From CAYHZL01 sp964361075 (lineage in GTDB: Bacteria > Bacteroidota > Ignavibacteria > UBA10030 > UBA8401), in assembly GCA_964361075.1 (NCBI GenBank), contig CAYHZL010000087.1, forward strand, positions 1-13,950: 13,950 nt of DNA, written 5' to 3'. Shown here one piece after another: positions 1-6,880 of this stretch. How positions within the stretch are numbered: position 1 is the stretch's first letter; every line of letters begins with the position of its first letter. The position numbers and the translations under genes are program-made. Under the pieces are notes generated by a model. The model did no database searches. It was not told the origin of the DNA and was given only the letters and a program-made list of their open reading frames with translations.

Positions 1-75
1 GTTCTATTATTCTTTAAATCGTTCTTTTTTCTCATAAAAGTTGAACTTTGCGTAATTTCAGTAACTAACCAATGT

Positions 76-444
76 ATGAAATTTGTAGCCGCATTTTTTT
101 TGTTCTGCATGGTATTCCCTTCTTTGTCTGCACAGGAAAAGAGAGAGATATCTTTTTCGAAAGATGTGTTCCCGATTCTTAAAGCAAAATGTTTGAAGTG
201 TCACGAACAAGATGAGGAAAACCCGAACAGCTTTGCAATGGATACATACGGTCTGTTAATGTCCGGCGGAAAATCTGGAAAAGCGGTTCTCCCCGGAAAA
301 GGAAATGAAAGTTATCTTGTCCTCAAACTACGTCCTAATCCTCCCAAAGGCGCACAAATGCCAACGTTCTCCAAAAAGAAACTTTCCGAAGAAGATATTG
401 AACTTATCAAACAGTGGATTGACCAAGGGGCGAAGAATAATTAG
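76..444 (+). CDS. Secreted monohaem c-type cytochrome, PSCyt1 (planctomycete cytochrome C) type
   Basis: This 122-residue protein begins with a signal peptide (hydrophobic residues about 4-18, likely cut near SLSA-Q at 19/20), so it should act outside the cytoplasmic membrane. One haem c attachment motif, CLKCH, lies at residues 39-43. The surrounding pattern (FSKDVFPILKAKC before it, GGKSGKAVLPG in the middle, a Met-Pro at 95-96 as probable axial ligand, then a C-terminal LSEEDIELIKQWIDQGA helix) is that of the PSCyt1 family. Family members usually form part of larger proteins with DUF1549/DUF1553 domains; here the domain stands alone. The likely role is electron transfer, but the partner is unknown. 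No Shine-Dalgarno is visible before the start. Another ATG 4 bp upstream is out of frame. The TAG stop lies inside the left inverted repeat of the next element. The 75 bases upstream are AT-rich, with no promoter I would defend. Confidence 0.85.
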   Translation: MKFVAAFFLFCMVFPSLSAQEKREISFSKDVFPILKAKCLKCHEQDEENPNSFAMDTYGLLMSGGKSGKAVLPGKGNESYLVLKLRPNPPKGAQMPTFSKKKLSEEDIELIKQWIDQGAKNN

Positions 445-620
445 TTCTCGCTGAAAAAGTCATTGTCCCAAAGGGATCCCTTCGGGACAAGCGAGTGTTT
501 TTTATGAGTGAAGTTCCAAAGGAATGCCTTCGGCACAATCTTTTCTTCAAATTTTTAAGATTGCTTCGGCAAAAAACGCCTCGCAATGACGTGCAAAGAG
601 TATTTCAGTGAGAACTAATT
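439..620. mobile_element. MITE-like intergenic element bounded by 17-bp inverted repeats
   Basis: The arms 439-455 (AATTAGTTCTCGCTGAA) and 604-620 (TTCAGTGAGAACTAATT) are complementary at 16 of 17 positions. Between them lie three further palindromic modules. A near-perfect 28-nt palindrome centred on GGATCC occupies 463-490, with one mismatched pair. TTCCAAAGGAA lies at 514-524. A half copy of a second repeat family is present, with AGATTGCTTCG at 558-568 and CCTCGCAATGAC at 579-590; the same words occur in the element at 6881-7025. No ORF is encoded. This architecture suggests a non-autonomous miniature element or a composite repeat, but no target-site duplication is evident. The left arm supplies the stop codon of the cytochrome gene. 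The rest of the 445-656 spacer holds nothing else I can identify. Confidence 0.55.
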
Positions 621-656
621 AGTTGTCCCTTCAAATTTCGAGCCGACTTGGTTAGC

Positions 657-2258
657 TTATAGATGAAACCGTAGTCCGATCGAAAAATCTAGTCCCGAAA
701 AATCGACAGAGTACCCCTTGAGAGTTTTCACAGTACTATCGTGTGGGTTCACATGCGTTACAGAGGGGACATCAATTACCGGCATAAATCCTCCTTCAAG
801 TTTACACTGCAAGGAAAAATTTCTTGAAAGATAGTAATCAAGACTCCCTCTCAAGTTTACACCAACAACTTCTTTGTTAACTGCAAAGACATTCGGATTT
901 TCGCCATACGCAAAACCGAAAATAGATGAGACTCTACCATCAACAGACAGCCAGTTGTAACTTACGCCTGCCCCTATCGCAAACTCGAACCTGGATAACA
1001 GTAGCGGATCAATCGGAAAAATTATATAATCAGCGAAGAAATTTATAGAGGTGGCGCGAGCATATTCAACCTCAAAATCCTTCCCACGTATTTCTTGTTC
1101 TGAAATTTTCTTCCTTACCAAACCTAAGCGGAATTGGTTAGTCAGATTATAGTCTGCACCGAGGTTCCATGTAAATGGGGAACTATGATCAACAGGATAA
1201 TCTGTTGGACCAAACCAACCGCCGACAGTTCCACCAAACCCGGATGCGTTGAACGCATCAATAATGTCGTTGTTGGTTCGTGATTTCATCCATCCACCAC
1301 CCAGCGAAACATGAAACTTCCTTGGTGAAGGATCATATAATGCAGTACTCGTTTGGCTGGTTTGTTCCAAAAAAATCTGAGAGACTTCTTCACTCCTTTG
1401 CTTCACAAAGGTTTGCAATTCAAGCGGTAGCAAGGAGGAGAATATCGCATCCTTCTTCAGTTCTGGCACGATTGCTTTATACGTTTCAGCGTTCCCACTG
1501 ACAAGAAAGTCGTCATCAATACCTTGAATGGCGCCGCTGATTCCGCCCACCAATGTGGTAGGTACCCCAAGAACTATACCTAAAATCAATGCTTTTGTAC
1601 CTGCTGTAAAGTGAATCAATCCTTCCTCTTTATCGTCGCCGAGTGCAAAACCAATGCCAGCGCCTAAACCACCACCAATCAAAGCACCATATCCAAGCCC
1701 TGACCAGAACCGCCCTTCTCTCTTAATAACGATACGTTCTATCTCAGAGAAGAGCACAACTTTGCCTGAGCTCTTCAGATTGCGCCCGTTGTAGGGATCG
1801 GTGCTTTGCCAGAGAACAAGCAAACTATCTGTTGCATATAATATTGTTCCGGTGTGCTGTTCACCGCCGCGCGTCGTAATTGTTAACTGAACGCCCTCTT
1901 TTTGAGGAACTGCATTTTGCATTTGAGACTGCGTAATCTCGTCGTACTTTGATTGAGAATATATCTCATGTGTAGATTTTTGTTTCGGGATATATTCTCT
2001 CATTTCAATTTTTTCAATCAGTCCCAGTGAAATACTTACTCTGATACTATCCCACACGAAACTAACCGTAGTTCCAGTTGTATCCATAACACGCACATTT
2101 CTGTACAGAAGACCGTTTTTCAAATAGAGTTCGTCAGCGAGCACCGCTGTTGAAAGTAGAAGAAGGAAAAAAAACAATGCTCTGCTGATCGTTTTGCCAT
2201 GTTCTCGAAAAGAAATTCTGTGAATATGTTTAGCGCAGGTTTGAGTAATCTGTATCAT
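657..2258 (-). CDS. Outer-membrane beta-barrel protein with glycine-zipper segments
   Basis: The start is placed at 2258 because an AAAGGAG sequence lies 8 nt before this ATG. An in-frame ATG at 2330 would add 24 residues but would run through the putative operator upstream. The 533-residue product has a signal peptide (hydrophobic run about 27-38, likely cleavage after A41 in AVLA-DE). Two small beta-rich modules follow: about 42-90, starting DELYLKNGLLY, and about 122-180. Next come two Gly-rich hydrophobic stretches at about 186-206 (GLGYGALIGGGLGAGIGFALG) and 221-246, resembling glycine zippers. From about residue 316 to the end, alternating aromatic/polar strands look like an outer-membrane barrel, ending LDFSIGLRFHL. 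The function is unknown; it could be a surface or porin-like protein, or a membrane-anchored sensor. It is transcribed alone, in the same direction as the PLP-enzyme gene upstream but separated from it by a terminator. Confidence 0.6.
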   Translation of the reverse strand: MIQITQTCAKHIHRISFREHGKTISRALFFFLLLLSTAVLADELYLKNGLLYRNVRVMDTTGTTVSFVWDSIRVSISLGLIEKIEMREYIPKQKSTHEIYSQSKYDEITQSQMQNAVPQKEGVQLTITTRGGEQHTGTILYATDSLLVLWQSTDPYNGRNLKSSGKVVLFSEIERIVIKREGRFWSGLGYGALIGGGLGAGIGFALGDDKEEGLIHFTAGTKALILGIVLGVPTTLVGGISGAIQGIDDDFLVSGNAETYKAIVPELKKDAIFSSLLPLELQTFVKQRSEEVSQIFLEQTSQTSTALYDPSPRKFHVSLGGGWMKSRTNNDIIDAFNASGFGGTVGGWFGPTDYPVDHSSPFTWNLGADYNLTNQFRLGLVRKKISEQEIRGKDFEVEYARATSINFFADYIIFPIDPLLLSRFEFAIGAGVSYNWLSVDGRVSSIFGFAYGENPNVFAVNKEVVGVNLRGSLDYYLSRNFSLQCKLEGGFMPVIDVPSVTHVNPHDSTVKTLKGYSVDFSGLDFSIGLRFHL

Positions 2259-2324
2259 GGTTGTATCTCCTTTTTTATGGTTGAATATTTTTGATTTCAA
2301 GATATGCAACCAACGGAGGAACGT

Positions 2325-2351
2325 TGTCATGAAATTGTCAAGAGAATGTCA
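2325..2351 (-). promoter_or_regulatory. Three TGACA/TGTCA repeats at 11-bp spacing (Pho-box-like operator)
   Basis: On the plus strand TGTCA occurs at 2325-2329, 2336-2340 and 2347-2351, exactly 11 bp apart, so all three lie on one face of the helix. On the minus strand, the coding strand of the downstream gene, this reads as TGACA repeats ending 67 bp before the start at 2258. Tandem 11-bp-spaced half sites of this kind are bound by OmpR/PhoB-family response regulators. The E. coli Pho box uses CTGTCAT and B. subtilis PhoP uses TTAACA-like repeats. The outermost copy also forms GTCAT-AAA-ATGAC (2348-2360). The remaining spacer (2259-2563) holds the ribosome binding site, an AT-rich stretch with CATATC at about 2301-2306 as a weak -10 candidate, a small GTAAC-GTTTT-GTTAC palindrome near 2408-2422, and the terminator at 2491-2522. 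Confidence 0.4.
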
Positions 2352-2490
2352 TAAAATGACGGAGAGCATCAATGAGCTGATCTGCATCCTGTGAATCTGA
2401 TTGTTGTGTAACGTTTTGTTACTTCTAAAAAAACAGCAACGCAGTCATCTTCGTGTTACGTTGAACTACAAGTGAACAGATACTATAATA

Positions 2491-2522
2491 AAAAAAGCGC
2501 GGACAATTTTCCGCGCTTTTTT
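2491..2522 (-). terminator. Rho-independent terminator of the PLP-enzyme gene (probably bidirectional)
   Basis: A 7-bp GC-rich stem, GCGCGGA (2497-2503) against TCCGCGC (2510-2516), has a 6-nt loop. It is flanked by a run of A on the left and T on the right, giving a U tract in either direction. It lies 42-73 nt past the stop of the minus-strand PLP-enzyme gene, so termination of that gene is its obvious job, and it insulates the barrel-protein gene. Confidence 0.85.
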
Positions 2523-2563
2523 TATTGTGTGGCCCTTACCTCTCTACAATAAACATTGCTGCA

Positions 2564-3826
2564 CTACACTTGTGCAAGCGCTTGCTCAATATCCCAAATT
2601 ATATCTTCAGCATTTTCCACACCGACAGAAAGGCGCACCATTTTTCCGGTGATGGAAAGTTCCGCAAGTTCTTGCGGATCAACATCGCAGTGCGTCATCG
2701 TTGCCGGATGTTCGGCGAGCGATTCCGTGCTTCCTAAGCTGACTGCAAGTTGAATCAATTTTAAATTGTTCAAAAATTTAAATGCCTCCGGTTCACCGCC
2801 GCGCACGTCAAACGACAGCATCGCTCCGGCACTGAGACATTGTTTTTTAAAGATGGCGTACTGTTGTATATCTTTTTCGATTAATCCGAGATAATATACT
2901 TTTTCAATTTTCGGATGGTGCGCAAGATACTCGGCAACTTTTTTTGCATTCAGTGCCTGGCATTCCATTCGCACTTTCAGTGTTTCAAGACTTCGCATCA
3001 ACAACCATCCGGTGTACGGACTTGCCATGTTGCCGAGAAATGTTCGAAGCGTCTTCACACGTTTCATCAGCTCATTGGAACCGACAACCGCGCCCGCAAT
3101 TAAATCGCTGTGCCCGGCAATATATTTTGTTGCTGAATAGAGAACGAGATCGGCGCCGTGCCGCAGCGGATGCTGCCACAGCGGACCGAGGTACGTATTA
3201 TCAACAGCAACGTGCACCGTTTTTTCTGCGGAAGAAAATTCTTTGGCAAGATTTGCACAACACTCTATATCAATTAAACCGTTCGTCGGATTTGCCGGTG
3301 TTTCAAGAAAAATCATTGCAAGACGATTTTTGTGCGGAGAGTTGTTGAGCTTCGCACGAATTTCTTCTGCCGATTGATGCGGACGAAATTCCAGATGATG
3401 AATTCCGAACGTTGCCAGAGTGTGATTGATAAAGTGATCCGTGCCGCCGTAGACCGGTTCGCTGTGCAGCAGAAGATCGCCCGGCTTCAAAAATTCCAAC
3501 AACACCGTGCTGATTGCCGCCATGCCGCTTTCAAACACTGCCGCATCTTCGCCGCCGTCCCACAGCATTAATCGGTTTTCCAAAATTTCCAAATCGGGAT
3601 TGTTGATGCGGCTGTAAATTAGTCCGAGTTTTTCGGAAGGACGTTTGTCGCGATGTCCATAAGCAATTTCGAAGAACGCTTTTCCTTCTTCGGCGGTTTG
3701 AAAAACGAATGTAGATGTTTGAAAGATCGGCGACTTGATTGCGCCTTCTGAAAGCATCGGATCGTATCCGTACGACATCATCATACTTTCAGGGTGAAAT
3801 TTTTTCGAAGGGGGGATATTTTTCAT
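2564..3826 (-). CDS. Cystathionine gamma-synthase family PLP enzyme (possibly methionine gamma-lyase)
   Basis: This 420-residue fold-type I enzyme belongs to the Cys/Met metabolism PLP family and acts in the cytoplasm on sulfur amino acids. The Schiff-base lysine is K234 in SATKYIAGHSD. D209 in VAVDNTY should bind the pyridine nitrogen. YSR at 71-73 (in YSRINNP) is the cofactor-phosphate site contributed by the neighbouring subunit. SGMAA at 100-104 and the stacking tyrosine in PVYGGT (Y126) are also present. The N-terminal SYGYDPMLSEGAIKSPIFQTSTF and the slightly long chain match the subgroup usually named cystathionine gamma-synthase family protein. Whether it makes cystathionine, makes homocysteine or degrades methionine cannot be told from motifs alone, so I give no gene symbol. 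GAGAAGA lies just before the ATG. It is divergent from the transporter/NTPase gene and ends at a strong terminator. Confidence 0.85.
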   Translation of the reverse strand: MKNIPPSKKFHPESMMMSYGYDPMLSEGAIKSPIFQTSTFVFQTAEEGKAFFEIAYGHRDKRPSEKLGLIYSRINNPDLEILENRLMLWDGGEDAAVFESGMAAISTVLLEFLKPGDLLLHSEPVYGGTDHFINHTLATFGIHHLEFRPHQSAEEIRAKLNNSPHKNRLAMIFLETPANPTNGLIDIECCANLAKEFSSAEKTVHVAVDNTYLGPLWQHPLRHGADLVLYSATKYIAGHSDLIAGAVVGSNELMKRVKTLRTFLGNMASPYTGWLLMRSLETLKVRMECQALNAKKVAEYLAHHPKIEKVYYLGLIEKDIQQYAIFKKQCLSAGAMLSFDVRGGEPEAFKFLNNLKLIQLAVSLGSTESLAEHPATMTHCDVDPQELAELSITGKMVRLSVGVENAEDIIWDIEQALAQV

Positions 3827-3894
3827 GTTCTTCTCACGAAGTGATGGCTTCGCTCACCTTTCTGCTAAAGTGAAATGTATAGGGATTTGAAAAT

Positions 3895-3923
3895 AATGTA
3901 CGGCACTTTTGTCCACAATTCAA
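3895..3923 (-). promoter_or_regulatory. Candidate sigma70-type promoter for the PLP-enzyme gene
   Basis: On the minus strand TTGAAT (3918-3923) and TACATT (3895-3900) are separated by exactly 17 bp, giving a leader of roughly 60 nt. The divergent gene at 3988 must start transcription from overlapping DNA. TATATT at 3937-3942 is a possible -10 for it, but I see no convincing -35 partner. Confidence 0.4.
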
Positions 3924-3987
3924 TCGGAAAAATTTGTATATTTTTTCGTTTTCAATATTGCATAAATTTCGAACCAACAAAGCAACC

Positions 3988-5724
3988 ATGAATCAAAAAA
4001 ATATTTCACACTCTGTTTCACCGCTTTGGCTCAAAGCATCACTCTTGGGAAGCGCGTGGGCTTCGTTCGAAATTATTCTCGGAAGCATTCTTCACAATTT
4101 ACATTTTCCGCTGACCGGCACACTGCTTTCCGCGTTAGGAATGTGTTTGCTTGTTGCGGGACATCAATTCTGGAATGATCGCGGCATTCTTCTGCGCGCC
4201 GGAATTATTTGTGCCTGCATGAAATCAATTTCACCAAGCGCTCTTATTCTCGGACCAATGATCGGCATTGCGCTTGAAGCAGCAATATTGGAGATGAGTG
4301 TGCGTCTGCTTGGAAAAAACCGATTCGGTTACTCCATTGGTGCCGGTCTCGCTGTCTGCACACCATTTCTTCAGAAGATCGTCAATCTGATTATTGATTT
4401 CGGAATGAACATTACTGTGCTGTACCAAAAGTCGTACGAGTTCGCGGCAAAAAATCTCGGTGTGCACACAATCGGTGCCTACGACATATTGTGGATTTTT
4501 CTGGTCGCAAGTTTTTTTCTCGGCGCCATGTTCGCGCTCTTCGGAATGCAGATCGGCAAGCGCGTGTTGGAACTTCCTGCTTCGCCATCTGCAATCGCCA
4601 TCAACGACTCTTCATTATCTTTTCCTGAAGTAGAATCGTCGCAACGTTTTTCACTGCAGCTTTTTTTGTTTCACGCAATTGCATTGCCGGCGTTTCTCTT
4701 CGTGCAATCAACATTGCATGTCATTGTTATTGCATCCGTCGTTACAATCTATGTTGTATTTGCACTGTGGCGGTATCACTTCATGCGAAAAAGATTTCTC
4801 TCTCCCAAATTATGGTTGTGGTTTTTCGGTGTTACAGTACTTGCAGGAATGTTGTTGGAAAATTCCACCAACGCACACTTCGGATTTTCTCTGCACGGAT
4901 TACTTACCGGAATTACGATGACACTGCGCGCAGTGTTTGTTGTATCAGCATTCTCGTGCATCAGCATTGAACTTCGCAATCCAAAAGTACTCGATTGGTT
5001 TTTGCGTCGCGGTATGCACAACATTGCCTCATCGCTCACCATTGCATTTGCCGCACTGCCAACATTAACATCGGCGCTCGGTTCGCAGCGTGCCATCATG
5101 CACCATCCATCAGCATCACTAGCGCGCGTGCTTCGCACTGCTGTGGAATGGTTGCAATACTATCACACGCAACACATTCAAAACTTGCCGGTGTGTATTG
5201 TAACCGGCGAACTCCACAGTGGAAAAACAACTTTTGTTTTAAAGTTGATTGAACAATTACAACAAAATCGTGTGCGTGTTGGCGGCATTGTCGCTCCGGG
5301 ATTTTGGAACACTAACGAGCGCGACGGATTTAATGTTATTGATGTGCAAACCGGAAAACAACTTCCACTATGCCGAAGAGATGCAAAAGAATTTACAGAA
5401 GTAATCGGACCGTTTAAATTTGATAAGGAAGGATTAACATTCGGAGCGGAAGCGTTATCGCCGGCGAAACTTGAGCAATGTGATCTTGTAGTGATTGATG
5501 AAGTTGGTCTGTTGGAACTTCAAGGGAAAGGATGGAAAAAATCTTTAGATGAAATTATGAGTGCAACATCACTTCCGATAATTATTGTTGTTCGTTCATC
5601 GTTCGTGCAACGCGTCTGCGCCCAATGGCTCATTCATCCAACGCATGTGTGGAATACTTCGCATTCTGTTGAGGATGCTGTGAAAGATGTGATGAGGGTT
5701 GTAAGAAAACAGAATCGCCGATGA
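3988..5724 (+). CDS. Fused membrane protein with EcfT-like region and C-terminal THEP1-type NTPase
   Basis: The 578-residue protein appears to have three parts. Residues about 12-190 hold several hydrophobic helices with a conserved-looking segment ILLRAGIICACMKSISPSA (67-85), reminiscent of substrate-binding S components of ECF transporters. Residues about 220-370 hold more helices, then LRNPKVLDWFLRRGMHNI (329-346) followed by FAALPTLTSAL, which resembles the coupling region of EcfT/CbiQ proteins. Residues about 401-575 are a P-loop NTPase of the THEP1/NTPase_1 family: Walker A GELHSGKTT at 407-415, the family's GGIVAPGFW segment, and Walker B LVVIDE at 500-505 followed by VGLLEL. No ABC signature is seen. 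The start at 3988 is preferred because an in-frame ATG at 3934 overlaps promoter-like sequence. A membrane-coupled NTPase or single-chain micronutrient importer is inferred; the NTPase call is firm and the transporter call tentative. Confidence 0.7.
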   Translation: MNQKNISHSVSPLWLKASLLGSAWASFEIILGSILHNLHFPLTGTLLSALGMCLLVAGHQFWNDRGILLRAGIICACMKSISPSALILGPMIGIALEAAILEMSVRLLGKNRFGYSIGAGLAVCTPFLQKIVNLIIDFGMNITVLYQKSYEFAAKNLGVHTIGAYDILWIFLVASFFLGAMFALFGMQIGKRVLELPASPSAIAINDSSLSFPEVESSQRFSLQLFLFHAIALPAFLFVQSTLHVIVIASVVTIYVVFALWRYHFMRKRFLSPKLWLWFFGVTVLAGMLLENSTNAHFGFSLHGLLTGITMTLRAVFVVSAFSCISIELRNPKVLDWFLRRGMHNIASSLTIAFAALPTLTSALGSQRAIMHHPSASLARVLRTAVEWLQYYHTQHIQNLPVCIVTGELHSGKTTFVLKLIEQLQQNRVRVGGIVAPGFWNTNERDGFNVIDVQTGKQLPLCRRDAKEFTEVIGPFKFDKEGLTFGAEALSPAKLEQCDLVVIDEVGLLELQGKGWKKSLDEIMSATSLPIIIVVRSSFVQRVCAQWLIHPTHVWNTSHSVEDAVKDVMRVVRKQNRR

Positions 5725-5740
5725 GGTTGTTATTGGCTGC

Positions 5741-5765
5741 TGAAGGATGAAGGATGAAGGATGAA
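5741..5765. repeat. Short tandem repeat, 7-bp unit TGAAGGA
   Basis: Three consecutive TGAAGGA units plus a partial fourth lie 17 bp after the stop of the NTPase-fusion gene. The units contain no ORF or dyad. It is most simply a slippage-prone simple repeat. Confidence 0.75.
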
Positions 5766-5789
5766 TTTATAAATTTGTTACTACACAAT

Positions 5790-5877
5790 AATGTAGGGAC
5801 GGGTATTCCGAAGGCACAAAGTTCCTATGTGCGGATTATTCCCAACGGGATTCCTTCGGAACATCCGCACCTACATT
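5790..5877. repeat. Nested inverted-repeat element in the spacer before dinD
   Basis: The element has three concentric complementary pairs. AATGTAGG (5790-5797) pairs with CCTACATT (5870-5877). TTCCGAAGG (5806-5814) pairs with CCTTCGGAA (5853-5861). GTGCGGAT (5829-5836) pairs with ATCCGCAC (5863-5870), so alternative foldings compete. The CCGAAGG/CCTTCGG core recurs in the spacers at 439-620 and 11414-11569. It encodes nothing. The rest of the 5725-6030 spacer contains the tandem repeat, one copy of a direct repeat (5884-5913) and the dinD promoter. Confidence 0.6.
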
Positions 5878-5883
5878 CTTTTC

Positions 5884-5913
5884 AAATGCAGTTTATAAAA
5901 TTGCAATGAGTGA
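5884..5913. repeat. Direct repeat flanking dinD, left copy
   Basis: AAATGCAGTT (5884-5893) followed by TTGCAATGAGTGA (5901-5913) recurs in the same order and orientation at 7073-7114. The spacing between the two words differs (7 against 19 nt). The pair of words brackets dinD and the MITE-like element. Confidence 0.5.
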
Positions 5914-5966
5914 CTTATCGCAGATAATAAATACATATTGGTTTGATATGCCTAAAATTTCTTTAG

Positions 5967-5995
5967 TTGAAAATCAATTCTAACAAAGGTATATT
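5967..5995 (+). promoter_or_regulatory. Candidate sigma70-type promoter for dinD
   Basis: TTGAAA (5967-5972) and TATATT (5990-5995) are separated by 17 bp, predicting transcription from about 6002 and a leader near 29 nt. I found no obvious LexA-type palindrome next to it, so SOS control of this homologue is not supported by visible sequence. Confidence 0.5.
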
Positions 5996-6030
5996 ATACT
6001 ATTCTATTTTGTTTAACACTCTCCTAATTT

Positions 6031-6864
6031 ATGAGCGATATTATTTCTTATAATCTAAACGATCTTACCTTCGAAGATTTCAGGAAAGACAACGGAATTA
6101 CCTTTTGGTGGGCATCTGATTTAATGAAGATGGTTGGCTACACCGATTTAAAATCTTTTAAAAAAGTTCTTGATAGAGCTACCAAAGCATGCATTACTCT
6201 AGGTATTAATCACTATGAAAACTTCCGTGCTGAAACAAGGGAAATAAATGGTGAAGAGATACAAGATTTTAAACTCTCCCGTTTTGCCTGTTACCTTTCT
6301 GCAATGAACGGTGATCCAAAAAAACCTGAAGTAGCAAAAGCACAAATATATTTTATTGAACTAACAAGACGTTTTGAACTGTATATACAAAGCAGTGAAG
6401 AACTTGAACGACTTTTAATCCGTGATGAATTAAAAGAAGGAAATAAATCTCTTGCAAGCACAGCAAAAAAAGCAGGATTAACAGATTTTGCTCGATTCCA
6501 CAATGCAGGTTATATAGGGCTTTACAATATGCCCAACTGGGATTTGGCAAAACATCGAAATATTCAGATCGACGAATTATTTGAGCACATGGGTAGAACT
6601 GAACTAGCAGCAAATCTTTTTAGAATTACTCAAACAGAAGAAAAAATAAGAAATAAAAATATTGCTGGACAACGTAACCTCGAACAAACACATTATGAAG
6701 TTGGTAAAGAGGTACGAGATCTGATGAGAAAAAATTCGGGGAAAACACCCGAACAGTTGCCTGTTGAGCGTAAAATAAATCAAATTCAGAAGGAACTTAA
6801 ACAAGGTTACAAAAAAATGTTAACTGCTGATTCAAAAAAGAAAAGTAAAAAGAAGCCATCGTAA
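6031..6864 (+). CDS. dinD: DNA-damage-inducible protein D homologue (BRO/antirepressor N-terminal domain)
   Basis: The 277-residue product matches the length of E. coli DinD (274 residues) and follows its pattern. The N-terminal BRO-like region (about 1-110) includes TFWWASDLMKMVGYTDLKSFKKVL and the segment SRFACYLSAMNGDPKKPEVAKAQ. A middle block runs RDELKEGNKSL...AGLTDFARFHNAGYIGLYN, and HMGRTELAANLFRITQTEEK follows. E. coli DinD is an SOS-induced protein that affects RecA filaments; a similar role here is inferred from homology. The C-terminus is a lysine-rich tail (KKKSKKKPS). No Shine-Dalgarno precedes the ATG. A sampled 60-nt line of the gene is about one third G+C, visibly poorer than the nuo genes, and repeats lie on both sides, which suggests an accessory gene. 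DinD-like genes are often found on mobile DNA, and no partner gene is adjacent. Confidence 0.85.
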   Translation: MSDIISYNLNDLTFEDFRKDNGITFWWASDLMKMVGYTDLKSFKKVLDRATKACITLGINHYENFRAETREINGEEIQDFKLSRFACYLSAMNGDPKKPEVAKAQIYFIELTRRFELYIQSSEELERLLIRDELKEGNKSLASTAKKAGLTDFARFHNAGYIGLYNMPNWDLAKHRNIQIDELFEHMGRTELAANLFRITQTEEKIRNKNIAGQRNLEQTHYEVGKEVRDLMRKNSGKTPEQLPVERKINQIQKELKQGYKKMLTADSKKKSKKKPS

Positions 6865-6880
6865 GATGGCTTCTTTATTT
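6852..6880 (+). terminator. Rho-independent terminator overlapping the end of dinD
   Basis: The perfect 9-bp stem GAAGCCATC (6852-6860) / GATGGCTTC (6865-6873) encloses a GTAA loop and is followed by TTTATTT. The TAA stop of dinD lies across the loop, so the last codons of the gene form the left arm of the terminator. Confidence 0.85.

Noticed and set aside
4776..5138. A 120-codon open frame on the minus strand inside the NTPase-fusion gene, and similar long antisense frames in nrdJ (for example 9142-9546, +).
   Set aside because: They lie opposite strongly supported coding sequence, have no recognisable motifs or ribosome binding sites, and their composition is what a complementary strand would give.
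5741..5765. Tandem repeats considered as the start of a CRISPR array.
   Set aside because: The 7-bp units are directly adjacent with no spacers and there are no cas genes.
5967..6030. Possible LexA box in front of dinD, expected from the E. coli SOS gene.
   Set aside because: No CTGT-N8-ACAG or other clear palindrome was found near the promoter; LexA sites differ between phyla, so this is an absence of evidence only.
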